DNA of 64,000 bases. It comes from JBGSIC01 sp041751875 (GTDB lineage Bacteria > Bdellovibrionota > FAC87 > UBA2466 > JACKAF01). A program made the position numbers and the translations under genes. Location of the stretch: the NCBI GenBank assembly GCA_041751875.1, contig JBGSIC010000018.1:62001-126000 (forward strand), in the 5' to 3' direction. Numbering within the stretch: position 1 is the first letter of the stretch; each line of letters opens with the position of its first letter. Under the pieces are notes generated by a model. That model was given only the letters and a program-made list of their open reading frames with translations. It was not told the DNA's origin and ran no database searches. Of the stretch, positions 49,630 to 58,034 are shown in pieces.

Positions 49630-50085
49630 GTGATTCGTATTCTTTTTTCTTTTGTTCTATTCCTTACTTTTTCGATTTCGGCTGGGGCAGAATTAGGGGC
49701 CCCTACCTTACGTTGCAAGGAAATTTTGCGCGATAGACTTGCTTCCCAAAGCGAGCGCGAATACCGATGGCGCCGCTTCTTCGACGGTATTCAAAGCTCT
49801 GACTTGGACAATCTCTCGATCCAGTTTTACAAGCATTTGAGCCCGCAGGATCGCGCCCGCTTTCAAGGGGTGAGGCAGCCCGCCCTGTTTATGCGCTCTT
49901 ATTTGGAATTCATGTACAGCCAAAATGAAGTGGAGCCCTCCCGCGAGAGTTTGCAGGCCTACCGTGCGCACCTTCAAACGCATGGCGCAGGCGTGTGGCG
50001 ATCGGAACAGCTGGACCGCACCCTTGAGCTAATCGAAAAGTTCTCGGTTTGGGTCGAAGTCGAGTACGACCCGCATCGCCTTTAA
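49630..50085 (+). CDS. Secreted protein of unknown function
   Basis: A 151-residue protein. GTG 49630 is chosen because GGGGG lies about 5 nt upstream and it begins a signal peptide (VIRILFSFVLFLTFSISAGA). An earlier frame from 49519 has no such site. The mature part is helical and charged (REYRWRRFFDGIQSSDLDN, LDRTLELIEKF). No known domain. It is followed by an AT-rich non-coding stretch with a palindrome at 50141. Confidence 0.6.
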   Translation: MIRILFSFVLFLTFSISAGAELGAPTLRCKEILRDRLASQSEREYRWRRFFDGIQSSDLDNLSIQFYKHLSPQDRARFQGVRQPALFMRSYLEFMYSQNEVEPSRESLQAYRAHLQTHGAGVWRSEQLDRTLELIEKFSVWVEVEYDPHRL

Positions 50086-50140
50086 CGCTCCTAATCAAGT
50101 TATTTAGCGTCGATAACCCACCGCCCGAAGGGGAGGGGAT

Positions 50141-50159
50141 TAAGCATTAGTAATGCTTA
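50141..50159. promoter_or_regulatory. 19-bp palindrome, possible operator
   Basis: TAAGCATTA-G-TAATGCTTA is a perfect inverted repeat with a single-base centre. It lies 107 nt upstream of the secreted-protein ATG at 50266, in an AT-rich stretch. A dimeric regulator site is plausible; the T-run needed for a terminator is missing. Confidence 0.35.
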
Positions 50160-50265
50160 TGCCCAAGCCCAAAAACTAATAATTTTTCTTAATCTGTAAG
50201 CTTCGGTAAGTTCCCCTCCAGATTCAACGGGCGCTCGTTAGAGGGCCCTTAATAAGGAGTACGAA

Positions 50266-50769
50266 ATGAAAAAGTCAGTATTAGCAAGTTGGTTGGTTCT
50301 CATGGTTACCTCTTCCGCGTTCGGTATCTACGATCCGAACTGGGAACGCCCCATTCTTGGCGACCACGATATGAAAATCGAAGCGGCGCAGTTCGGTTTT
50401 GAAGATGTGACCCAAGCGGGCCTCACCCTCACCAAGCGTGACGGTCAAACAGAACCCACGGGAATCTTGGTTAACTTGAATGATGGCGGCGCGGTTCGCA
50501 GCATCCAGTTGACGATCACTTCCATTGAAAAAGACGCAAGCTGCGGTTCCGTTCGCTATGTTGCAAGCCTGGGAAAGCAGAGCAAGTCGATGGGCGCACG
50601 CTTTAACGTCGTGCTCGAGGATCACACGACCCGTGTCTGTGACGATGCTCGCCCTGGAATCTGGGAAGCCAACCTTCGCGAAGGCTACGGCTGGTGCGGA
50701 ACGGGCGACGCGACCCTGTATTTGGTCGGGAACCCTGAGCCCCTCTACACGATTCAATCTCTTCGATAG
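50266..50769 (+). CDS. Secreted protein of unknown function
   Basis: A 167-residue protein with a signal peptide (MKKSVLASWLVLMVTSSAFG) and a beta-rich mature domain containing three Cys (ASCGSVRY, RVCDDARPG, YGWCGTGD). At least one disulfide is likely. AAGGAG at 8 nt before the ATG supports the start. No known family. A terminator hairpin shared with the convergent hydrolase gene follows. Confidence 0.75.
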   Translation: MKKSVLASWLVLMVTSSAFGIYDPNWERPILGDHDMKIEAAQFGFEDVTQAGLTLTKRDGQTEPTGILVNLNDGGAVRSIQLTITSIEKDASCGSVRYVASLGKQSKSMGARFNVVLEDHTTRVCDDARPGIWEANLREGYGWCGTGDATLYLVGNPEPLYTIQSLR

Positions 50770-50791
50770 TCTTCTTAAAAGCCTACCAAAA

Positions 50792-50826
50792 CTGGCTGCT
50801 CCTTCGGGGGCAGCCAGTCCTCTTTT
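50792..50826. terminator. Bidirectional terminator between convergent genes
   Basis: CTGGCTGC (50792-50799) pairs with GCAGCCAG (50810-50817). On the plus strand TCCTCTTTT follows and on the minus strand TTTT follows, so both convergent genes could end here. Confidence 0.75.
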
Positions 50827-50835
50827 CTAGCTCTT

Positions 50836-51873
50836 TTATTTCACCTGATACGAAGTCTGACGGGGAACGCTTTGTTTAAGCGCTTCGGTAACGGTTGGTA
50901 GAATAGCGTCCGCGAGTAGTTGGTGACCGCGGTCGGAAAAATGCCAGAGGTCTGTGAAGGTGGTAGCGGATTCATCGTCAAAGCACCGTGAGGCATCCAC
51001 GAAATAAACGTTTTGTTGCTTTGCCAATTCACTAAGGCCTTCTCGCATCCGCTCATACTTCTCGCGCATGGCAGGTAGCCAGTGTTTGGGAACAGAAAGT
51101 TCGAGAGACCGGCTTTCGAGGGCCGAGAGTTGTTTTTTCTCAAACAGTGCTGGCTGGAGCACAAAAATAACTTTTCGCTGCGAGTATGAATAACGAGTCG
51201 AGATAGTACGCATGCGTTCCAAATATTTTTCGGCCTTATCTTCAAAAAGGGCCAATGCACGAGGAAGCTCGGTGGGAACCTCACCGTTGAAAGCACTTAA
51301 ATGAATATCGTTAAGCCCGTTAAGCGCAACAACCACGTTGGGTCTCGGATAGAGTCTTTCGTACTCCTCCAAAGCCGCCAGTTCTTGCGCCGAAGTCCAT
51401 CCGCCGTCGGACGACACCACAATCTCCGCAGGTTGACCGATGGTTTCCAGGCCTCGGGCGAGATGGTTGAAGTAGGTGTGCGGGATCGTGCTCGCATACG
51501 CTCCCCAAGCCACGCTACCTCCGACAATCAAGATACGTTTAGCGGAAGGCGAGCGCGAACGTACATACTGCAAACCATGCGAACGCACGTCGACAAGATT
51601 GGGTATATAAGTTTGAGGAGTGCGTTGACCAAAAACGGGGTCCTTCATCGGGGCGCCTAGGCGGTAGCCCCAATACCCCTCGCGAGGTCCGAAGAAAGGC
51701 ACTTCCCATTCGCGTTCCGTGTAGCTGGCTTCCCACGCCCAGTGGTTGAGCCGCTTGCCCCAGAGAAACTTTTTCGTTTTCCAAATGTAGGCGCCGGTTC
51801 CCAGGACAATCGAACAGCACACCGCGAGTGTGAGCAAGGTAAGCTGAATGGCTTTTCGGCGTTCTGGAGGCAT
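50836..51873 (-). CDS. SGNH/GDSL-type hydrolase, membrane-anchored
   Basis: A 345-residue protein with one N-terminal hydrophobic helix (about 10-30), a periplasmic loop, then an SGNH hydrolase fold. ILIVGGSVAWG carries the nucleophile Ser, VVVALNGLNDIH the Asn block, and DLWHFSDRGHQLL a DxxH catalytic pair near the end. Such enzymes often are esterases or acetyl-transferring enzymes acting on cell-wall polymers or glycans. Its specific substrate is not evident. ATG 51873 has an AGGTTCT-type weak site. Confidence 0.8.
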   Translation of the reverse strand: MPPERRKAIQLTLLTLAVCCSIVLGTGAYIWKTKKFLWGKRLNHWAWEASYTEREWEVPFFGPREGYWGYRLGAPMKDPVFGQRTPQTYIPNLVDVRSHGLQYVRSRSPSAKRILIVGGSVAWGAYASTIPHTYFNHLARGLETIGQPAEIVVSSDGGWTSAQELAALEEYERLYPRPNVVVALNGLNDIHLSAFNGEVPTELPRALALFEDKAEKYLERMRTISTRYSYSQRKVIFVLQPALFEKKQLSALESRSLELSVPKHWLPAMREKYERMREGLSELAKQQNVYFVDASRCFDDESATTFTDLWHFSDRGHQLLADAILPTVTEALKQSVPRQTSYQVK

Positions 51874-52016
51874 TAGGTTCTCTAGGGATGTATCGGAATC
51901 TTCGAGGCAATCAGTGACAACGCGGCGAGTTAGGCTGTGTGTTCCCCGCCTGCTGGTTTGAAAATGTGGGGTGGTTGACCTAGGATGGGGCTACAGGGTC
52001 AGGGTAGGGGGTAGTC

Positions 52017-52724
52017 ATGGCTAGCGAACTCATTTTTCGGCAGCTATTTGATAGCACATCATCCACATACACTTATCTTCTTGCCGATGCCGGTACGCGT
52101 GAAGCGCTTCTCATCGATAGCGTCCTTGAGCACGTTGAACGGGATCTTCAACTTCTCAGCGAACTTGGATTAAAGCTCAAATATGTTTTAGAGACACATG
52201 TACATGCTGATCACATCACGGGAGCGGGAAGAATTAGAGAAAAAACGGGAGCGCGGACAGCGGTAAGCGCCGGCGCAGAAGTCAATTGTGCCGACATGAC
52301 TTTGCAAGACGGTGATGAGATTCGCTTTGGGCGCCATACCTTGTTGGCCATGGCGACTCCGGGCCACACGGATAGCTGCATGACTTTCTTGGTGGGCGAT
52401 AAAGCTTTCACAGGGGACACGTTGCTCATTCGCGGAAATGGCCGTACCGACTTCCAGAATGGATCGGCCGAAAAACTCTATCGTAGCGTGATGGACCGGC
52501 TCTACAAACTCCCCGGCGACACCCGTGTTTATCCGGCGCATGACTACAACGGTCGTACTTCCACAACGGTTGGTGAAGAGAAACGCTTCAACTCACGCAT
52601 TCCTGAGGGGCAGTCGCTCGAAACATTCGTGGAAATCATGAAAAATTTGAAACTGGCCAATCCGAAAATGATGGATGTGGCGGTGCCTGCCAATATGGAG
52701 TGTGGCAAAAAGCGCGCCGGCTAA
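52017..52724 (+). CDS. ETHE1-like persulfide dioxygenase
   Basis: A 235-residue metallo-beta-lactamase-fold enzyme. The single-iron site is H61xH63xDH66 in THVHADHITGAG, with H117 in TPGHTDSC, an Asp in AFTGDTLLIRG and a late YPAHDYNGRT. ETHE1-type enzymes oxidise glutathione persulfide to sulfite using oxygen. The next gene, 13 nt on, is a sulfide:quinone oxidoreductase, so the pair forms a sulfide-detoxifying unit. Length suits PDO rather than glyoxalase II. Confidence 0.92.
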   Translation: MASELIFRQLFDSTSSTYTYLLADAGTREALLIDSVLEHVERDLQLLSELGLKLKYVLETHVHADHITGAGRIREKTGARTAVSAGAEVNCADMTLQDGDEIRFGRHTLLAMATPGHTDSCMTFLVGDKAFTGDTLLIRGNGRTDFQNGSAEKLYRSVMDRLYKLPGDTRVYPAHDYNGRTSTTVGEEKRFNSRIPEGQSLETFVEIMKNLKLANPKMMDVAVPANMECGKKRAG

Positions 52725-52737
52725 TTTCGAGGGAAAA

Positions 52738-53928
52738 ATGGCAGAAGAAAAACATCAGATCGTGATTTTGGGAGGCGGGAGTGCGGGCCTTACCGTGGCA
52801 GCTCGCCTGAGGCGGAAAGACCCTCATCTGAAAGTGACCGTGATTGATCCGGCGTCCAAACATTACTATCAACCCCTTTGGACTCTAGTCGGCGCAGGAA
52901 TTCTGCCGCGCGAGTGGACCGAGCGGGACCAGGCAGCGGTGATTCCCAAGGGAGTTGGGTGGGTTAAAGAATCGGTCGTTGCCCTTTCTCCAGAGACAAA
53001 AGAAGTGGAACTTTCGTCGGGAAAAAAGATTTCCTACGAAATGTTGGTGGTGGCCCCTGGGATCCAAGTCAATTGGAGTGCCATCGAAGGTTTAACGGAC
53101 ACCATCGGGGAGAACGGGGTTTGCAGTAACTACTCGTATGCGCACGTCGAAAAAACGTGGAAGTTTATTCGGGAGTTTAAAGGGGGACGTGCGCTTTTTA
53201 CGTTTCCCAATACGCCGGTGAAGTGTGCGGGTGCGCCTCAAAAAATTATGTACCTGGCCGAGCATCATTTTCGCAAGGCAGGTGTTCGAGATAAAAGTGA
53301 AGTCGTTTTCATGTCCGCCGCCGGAGCTATTTTTGGTGTTCCTCATTACGCCAAATCTCTAACTGAAATTGTAAGAGAGCGGGGGATTGAGACCTCCTTC
53401 AAACAAAATCTCGTTGCGATTCGTCCCAAATCACGAGAGGCAATTTTTCGTCATACAGAGACGGGAAATGAAACGGTGAGCAGGTACGATCTTCTGCACG
53501 TAAGCCCCCCGATGAGCGCTCCGGATTTCATCAAGACAAGTCTGCTTGCCAACGAGGCGGGGTGGGTGAATGTGGATAAGCACTCGCTTCAGCATATAAA
53601 ATACCCAGAAGTTTTTGCTTTGGGAGACGCGAGCAGTTTACCGACGTCAAAAACGGGGGCCGCTATCCGCAAGCAAGCCCCGGTGCTAGTGGAAAACCTT
53701 CTTGCTGTAAGAGACGGGAAGAAGCCCAGTGCGGTATACAATGGCTATACCTCTTGTCCGCTTGTTACAGGGTATGGGAAAGTGATCATGGCGGAGTTTG
53801 ATTACGACGGTAGACCCCAAGAGACCTTTCCCTTTGACCAATCTAAAGAGCGAAGGAGCATGTATTTACTTAAGCGTCATCTTCTTCCGGTCCTGTACTG
53901 GAAAGGTATGCTGAGGGGGCGCGCATAA
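52738..53928 (+). CDS. sqr: Sulfide:quinone oxidoreductase (type II, SQOR-like)
   Basis: A 396-residue FAD enzyme that oxidises sulfide at the membrane and passes electrons to quinone. It starts at ATG 52738. A GGGSAG FAD site (12-17) and LGDASSLPTSKTGAA near the end are typical. The catalytic cysteines match human SQOR: C163 in VKCAGAPQK and C340 in SCPLVTGYGK, with C129 in VCSNYSYAH. It is a peripheral membrane protein with a C-terminal amphipathic part. It is cotranscribed with the persulfide dioxygenase gene 13 nt upstream. Confidence 0.95.
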   Translation: MAEEKHQIVILGGGSAGLTVAARLRRKDPHLKVTVIDPASKHYYQPLWTLVGAGILPREWTERDQAAVIPKGVGWVKESVVALSPETKEVELSSGKKISYEMLVVAPGIQVNWSAIEGLTDTIGENGVCSNYSYAHVEKTWKFIREFKGGRALFTFPNTPVKCAGAPQKIMYLAEHHFRKAGVRDKSEVVFMSAAGAIFGVPHYAKSLTEIVRERGIETSFKQNLVAIRPKSREAIFRHTETGNETVSRYDLLHVSPPMSAPDFIKTSLLANEAGWVNVDKHSLQHIKYPEVFALGDASSLPTSKTGAAIRKQAPVLVENLLAVRDGKKPSAVYNGYTSCPLVTGYGKVIMAEFDYDGRPQETFPFDQSKERRSMYLLKRHLLPVLYWKGMLRGRA

Positions 53929-53968
53929 AAAAAGCGTCGAACGCGCTCTTTTAAGCACGTTCGACGCT
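53926..53968 (-). terminator. Rho-independent terminator of the beta-barrel gene
   Basis: On the minus strand AGCGTCGAACG (53968-53958) pairs perfectly with CGTTCGACGCT (53943-53933) and seven T follow. The T tract lies partly within the stop region of the convergent SQR gene. The loop is 14 nt. On the plus strand no T-run follows, so it mainly serves the minus-strand gene. Confidence 0.75.
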
Positions 53969-53993
53969 GGTGTCGTTGAAGGGAAAGGATCCC

Positions 53994-54575
53994 TTACAGG
54001 TGGAAGACAATGTTGGCTTGCGGTGCCATGAAGAACATTCCTCCTACTGCTCCGAATGGTGATTCCACGTTCATATCGAGACTCTTCGACAGGTGGACTG
54101 CCAACCCGGGGCGCAACAGGATTCCCATATGCACCGAGCTGGTACTCACGCCATAACGGTAGTCTGACAGTCGCGCCAGCGAGGAGTAACCCGCATAGCC
54201 GCCGAATAAGAACACCGGGCCTACCGAGGCGCCCATATAGGGGCGAATCGTTTCCTTGGTGTCTCCGCTAATGTCATAAGTCGCCGAGAAGAGAAGGGGC
54301 AGCGAGAACGCCCAACCGATCGTCACCCCCGTATCGCCTCCGAGCCAAAGTTTGGATCTTTTCGATAAACGGAAACGCGCGCCTATGTTGATGGGCAAGC
54401 CCACTCCGCCGTGAATCGATCCGATTCCTGAACCTACATAGAGCTTCGTGTTGGTTTTTGCTCGTAAAGCCAAAGTGGCCGCTGAAGCCTGTTGGCTACA
54501 AGCGAAAGTGCACAGCAACACAGCGACAGATGCACATCCGATTTCAAACAAGTTATATTTCCGTTTCTCTCTCAT
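53994..54575 (-). CDS. Putative outer-membrane beta-barrel protein
   Basis: A 193-residue protein with a signal peptide (about 10-33, ending near SQQASA) and alternating short strands (TKLYVGSGIGSIHGGVGLPI, KLWLGGDTGVTIGWAF). It ends in IVFHL, a hydrophobic C-terminus close to the outer-membrane signature though not Phe. An eight-stranded barrel is plausible. No family is recognised. It is convergent with the SQR gene. Confidence 0.68.
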   Translation of the reverse strand: MREKRKYNLFEIGCASVAVLLCTFACSQQASAATLALRAKTNTKLYVGSGIGSIHGGVGLPINIGARFRLSKRSKLWLGGDTGVTIGWAFSLPLLFSATYDISGDTKETIRPYMGASVGPVFLFGGYAGYSSLARLSDYRYGVSTSSVHMGILLRPGLAVHLSKSLDMNVESPFGAVGGMFFMAPQANIVFHL

Positions 54576-54904
54576 CGTTCCTCCCGTTAATGTCCTCGCT
54601 TGATCTCATGTACACTTTTCGTGCCAGGGAGTTTAGGCACTTTGGTAGGCCTTCGACCGCTGGAGAAAATCAAATCTGAGAACGGAAAAGAAGTGAGGCG
54701 ATCGGGTTTACGTCCGTTGTTGTCAGCTAGGGGCGGTTTCTCGGAACAAGGACACCCACCGGTTTGTTTAATCCAAATTTGAGACGGTCGGTCGAATGTA
54801 ATGTTTTTGAGAAACGGTATTTCCAGAAAATATCCAGAGTCCTTGGTCGCAAGCGCGTGTCGACAGCCATGGAAGAGACCTTTACCATACTGGGAGGGGG
54901 TTAG
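54576..54904. other. 329-bp intergenic region
   Basis: It should hold the promoters of two divergent genes. A 60-codon frame inside it lacks coding character. A GGGAGGGGG ribosome site lies 6 nt before the ATG at 54905. Nothing else notable was seen. Confidence 0.4.
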
Positions 54905-55255
54905 ATGAGCATTCCTTTTAAGACCGTTATCCTTCTGCTTCTAAGCAATCTTTTTATGACGGTCGCTTGGTACGGTCATCTCAAGTACAAAGCGAAGCCG
55001 CTTTTTTGGGTAATTCTAATTTCCTGGGGAATTGCCTTTTTTGAGTACTGCTTGCAAGTGCCCGCCAACCGCATTGGGCATGGCTTTTTTACCGCGCCGC
55101 AACTCAAGGTATTGCAGGAGGGAATCACCTTCTTGGTGTTCGCCATGTTTAGCGTTGCCTACCTCAACGAGCGCCCCACTTTGTATGACGCGGCTGCGTT
55201 CCTACTTGTCATGGCGGGTGTGGCGGTGAGCGTTTTGCAGCCTGGACGCCAATGA
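54905..55255 (+). CDS. DUF486 family membrane protein
   Basis: A 116-residue protein with four hydrophobic helices. The family signature YGHLKYK, WGIAFFEYCLQVPANRIG and QLKVLQEGITFLVFAMFSV matches DUF486, which belongs to the drug/metabolite transporter superfamily and resembles small multidrug resistance proteins. The transported substance is unknown. GGAGGGGG precedes the ATG at 6 nt. The next gene begins 9 nt after its stop, so the two are likely cotranscribed. Confidence 0.9.
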   Translation: MSIPFKTVILLLLSNLFMTVAWYGHLKYKAKPLFWVILISWGIAFFEYCLQVPANRIGHGFFTAPQLKVLQEGITFLVFAMFSVAYLNERPTLYDAAAFLLVMAGVAVSVLQPGRQ

Positions 55256-55264
55256 GATAGATTA

Positions 55265-55810
55265 ATGAGAATGTTAAGAACAGCGGCAACACTTTTTTTT
55301 CTGATCTCGTCCGGGATCGCCTTGTCTTCCAATGTCGGTAAACCCGATTCGCTTAGCCACCGCGATATCAAGCGCCTGCAGACGGTCGCATTGGCCTATG
55401 AGACCCAACTTGCGGCGAGCCTTAAGCAGGAACCTGTTCTTAGAATGCTTTCAGACTATCTTCTTGATCTTGAAGCCACCCAGTTTGATCGTTCCATCAG
55501 TTCGCTCGACAAAAGTGTGGAAAAACAACGAGCCGAAGCCGAAATGAAGGGAAAAACAGCTTCTATCGAAGGAAATATCGCGTTGGAACGCCCACTCGCT
55601 CAACTCATCTTCTATCACGAGCTAAAAAGAGGAAAGCTTGCGAAGTTGTTGACCGAAGGAAAGCCGCAAGCCATTGGCTTGTATTTGGAAGCCTTCAGAC
55701 GGGATGGCGTGGGTGAAAGAGTGCGGGAAGCCGTGCGAGACGAAGCCATCGCATTTTTGAAAGTGATTCGTCCCTACTTCAAGGCTTCGTCGGACCCCGT
55801 AAAGCCTTAG
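55265..55810 (+). CDS. Secreted helical protein of unknown function
   Basis: A 181-residue protein with a signal peptide (about 1-20, MRMLRTAATLFFLISSGIAL) and a helical mature part with alternating charged and leucine residues (DIKRLQTVALAYETQL, DYLLDLEATQ). No family is recognised. It follows the DUF486 gene at 9 nt and ends 9 nt from the convergent LysR gene. Confidence 0.68.
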   Translation: MRMLRTAATLFFLISSGIALSSNVGKPDSLSHRDIKRLQTVALAYETQLAASLKQEPVLRMLSDYLLDLEATQFDRSISSLDKSVEKQRAEAEMKGKTASIEGNIALERPLAQLIFYHELKRGKLAKLLTEGKPQAIGLYLEAFRRDGVGERVREAVRDEAIAFLKVIRPYFKASSDPVKP

Positions 55811-55819
55811 CCTTACCAC

Positions 55820-56716
55820 CTAGTGCAGTAGGACTTTAAAGTCTTGTTTTAGATTCTCCAAAAGCTGTTGCAGCGCCGGAGGGAGAAGACGCGCCTTCTT
55901 CCACAGAGCGCACACTTGGTAAGTAGCATCCCAACTGCGAGGCAGAGAAAGTGCTTTAGTACCTCGCGCCTGATCCCCCATGAAATCCGGCAGAAAACTC
56001 CACGAGTGCGAGCCGCCTACCTTCTTTAAAGCAACCTCGTAGCTGTCAATCAGACAATCTGGACGCACCTTGATCCCAAACTTCTCGAACACGGGATGGG
56101 ACTCGCACACATCGACGCCCTGAAAGGCTTTCGGCAATACGGCGGGATACTGAGAAAGCGCCGCGATCTGTTTATTTTTCGGCAAAGAAAAAATGGGGTG
56201 ATTCTGTTTCAAAAAGATACTCAGCCCTCCAGACCGTAAAACAGCGATGGAAATTTCCGCCTGGCTCTGAGCATTGAAACAAATCCCAAAATCAATTTCT
56301 CCTCCCAGAACCGCGTTCACCACTTGAGAAGAACGGAGGGTATAGATTTCACTCGTGAGCGCCACGCTTTTTTCCTGAACCGTGATCCAAGCGGGAGTCA
56401 GAAACTGAGAGCAGAGAAGATGCGTTCCCCCCAAGCGGTAATTTCCTCGCAGAGGCAAAGGGTGCGCGGAAAACTCGGTCACCAAGGACTCCGCCGAGGC
56501 CAAAAGAGGGGCTGCCTTTTCCACCAACGCACGCCCGTGCTCTGTGAGGAAGATATTCTTTCCCCGCTTCTGAAACAGTTCGCAACCGAGCTCCGACTGT
56601 AGGGACGCCAAGCTGTGGCTGACTGCGCTCGGGGTTCGCCCCAGGCGTTTGGCTGCCTTGCTCAGGTGCTCATATTTCGCGACTTCCAGAAAGTACCGTA
56701 ATTGGTCTAGGTGCAT
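55820..56716 (-). CDS. LysR family transcriptional regulator
   Basis: A 298-residue regulator. The winged HTH is at the N-terminus: LDQLRYFLEVAKYEHLSKAA, KRLGRTPSAVSHSLASLQ, and ELGCELFQKRGKNIFLTEHG. A periplasmic-binding-protein-like effector domain follows from about residue 90. LysR proteins usually control a divergent neighbour. Here that is the small secreted protein at 56805, across 88 nt that contain the AT-rich ATATTGAACAATA-type sequence (56725-56740). The effector is unknown. Confidence 0.93.
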   Translation of the reverse strand: MHLDQLRYFLEVAKYEHLSKAAKRLGRTPSAVSHSLASLQSELGCELFQKRGKNIFLTEHGRALVEKAAPLLASAESLVTEFSAHPLPLRGNYRLGGTHLLCSQFLTPAWITVQEKSVALTSEIYTLRSSQVVNAVLGGEIDFGICFNAQSQAEISIAVLRSGGLSIFLKQNHPIFSLPKNKQIAALSQYPAVLPKAFQGVDVCESHPVFEKFGIKVRPDCLIDSYEVALKKVGGSHSWSFLPDFMGDQARGTKALSLPRSWDATYQVCALWKKARLLPPALQQLLENLKQDFKVLLH

Positions 56717-56804
56717 CGTTGAAACATATTGAACAATAATCGTGAAATCAAATCAATTTACTCATCAAAGCAAAGTCCCGTAACGTGGAGATAGGAGGTT
56801 CGCA

Positions 56805-57155
56805 ATGAAACAACGGTTAGGGGTTCTAGGATTAACTTTGGGATTGCTGGTGAGCGTCGATGCGTTCGCTGGTGGGATACATTTTCACGACAATTACGTG
56901 GGAAAATCGTTCGGACAAGAAGTGAGTCTTCAGGTCAGTCAGGGGAATCAGAAACAGGTTCAGCTAAACGTAAATGGCCGGATAAGCGAAATGGTCGCGA
57001 TGCGTTCTGTTAGCAGTTCCTTGTTCGAGGGGGTCTTCGAGTTTGAAGTCTCGGGAGAGAAATTCAAGGTGGTAACGGCTCCTCCCTGCACAGACGTCGA
57101 TTCGCTCAAACTGATTTTTCCCTCCGGGATGCAGGTGGAGTTGGGCGGCAATTAG
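56805..57155 (+). CDS. Small secreted protein, divergent from LysR gene
   Basis: A 116-residue protein with a signal peptide (MKQRLGVLGLTLGLLVSVDAFA), a beta-rich core and a single Cys (APPCTDVD). GGAGG lies 8 nt before the ATG. Divergent arrangement suggests control by the adjacent LysR regulator, which is inference. Family unknown. Confidence 0.72.
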   Translation: MKQRLGVLGLTLGLLVSVDAFAGGIHFHDNYVGKSFGQEVSLQVSQGNQKQVQLNVNGRISEMVAMRSVSSSLFEGVFEFEVSGEKFKVVTAPPCTDVDSLKLIFPSGMQVELGGN

Positions 57156-57182
57156 GCGACTTGGTGAGTGCTCTGAATCAAG

Positions 57183-57215
57183 CGGCGCGGGACTTGGAGC
57201 TCGCGCCGTATTTTG
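57183..57215 (+). terminator. Candidate Rho-independent terminator
   Basis: CGGCGCG (57183-57189) pairs with CGCGCCG (57202-57208) across a 12-nt loop, followed by TATTTTG. The stem is strong but the T tract is short and interrupted. It follows the small secreted-protein gene by 28 nt. Confidence 0.55.
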
Positions 57216-57257
57216 AATCTCCGGGAGTTGGGGAGAGGTTGTGAGCGGTTTTGAATT

Positions 57258-58034
57258 TTAGCTTTTAGAAGGCGTCGCAAGCCAGTGGGAAAGCTTGGCA
57301 ATGACCCACTGTGGATCGTCAAAAGCCAGATCATGGCCGGCCCATTCGTGCCGATAAATGGGCCACTGGGCTTTTTGGGCTAGGTCTTCCGAGCACCGGG
57401 GATCCACCATCCGATCCTTTTCCGAAACCAGAACACAGCCCGGGAAGGGTAACGTTTCCCATGAGGGCATAGAGCTTGCGGCCGCTACAAGCTGGCGTAA
57501 AAGAGTTTTCCTGGAGACGGGGTGTTTAGTTTGAATGCTAATCCATTCCTTTAGTGCCTCGTCCTGAGGTGTTGTCTGATTACTTACAATCGCCATCGCG
57601 AGTTTCTCTTGGCGCTCAATTCGCGAACCTTTAAAAGTTCGTAGAGGAATATTGAAAGCACGAGGTCGCAATCGACGGTAAACGGGGCTTAAACTTCCCA
57701 GGCTCGTGTTGATTACCACCATGCCACGGCAATTTTTGGGAAAACGCAAAGCCCAATCCATCGCGACCATTCCTCCTAAGGAAAAGCCGACCAAAACGAT
57801 GGGCGCGTGAGCGTGGGGCCCACTTAGCCAGGGCTCGCGTGCTTTCGCGCTGATCTGATTTAACGTCAGGGGGCTTTCTTCTTTGTAGCGCGTGCCGGTA
57901 CCTGGCAAATCCAGACAGTGTGTACGAATCTGAGGAAATTCCTTATGGAAAAGTTCGAGAAAAGGACGCCAGTGAGCGGATTCCCGCCCGAGCCCGCGAA
58001 TAAATACCCAGTCTTGTGTCTCAGCTAGCGGCAT
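57258..58034 (-). CDS. Alpha/beta hydrolase (BioH-like)
   Basis: A 258-residue hydrolase with the nucleophile motif GFSLGG in VLVGFSLGGMVAMDWAL, an early oxyanion segment GLGRESAHW, and a late HEWAGHDLAFDDP carrying the likely catalytic His. Ser and His are clear, the acid is probably D near KDRMVD. Role uncertain: BioH-like esterase or a lipid or metabolite esterase. It overlaps the upstream peptidase gene by 14 nt and is last in a four-gene operon. Confidence 0.85.
   Translation of the reverse strand: MPLAETQDWVFIRGLGRESAHWRPFLELFHKEFPQIRTHCLDLPGTGTRYKEESPLTLNQISAKAREPWLSGPHAHAPIVLVGFSLGGMVAMDWALRFPKNCRGMVVINTSLGSLSPVYRRLRPRAFNIPLRTFKGSRIERQEKLAMAIVSNQTTPQDEALKEWISIQTKHPVSRKTLLRQLVAAASSMPSWETLPFPGCVLVSEKDRMVDPRCSEDLAQKAQWPIYRHEWAGHDLAFDDPQWVIAKLSHWLATPSKS

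Noticed and set aside
54600..54782. Small open frame in the 54.6-54.9 kb gap
   Set aside because: It is short, lacks a ribosome site and its residues look random.
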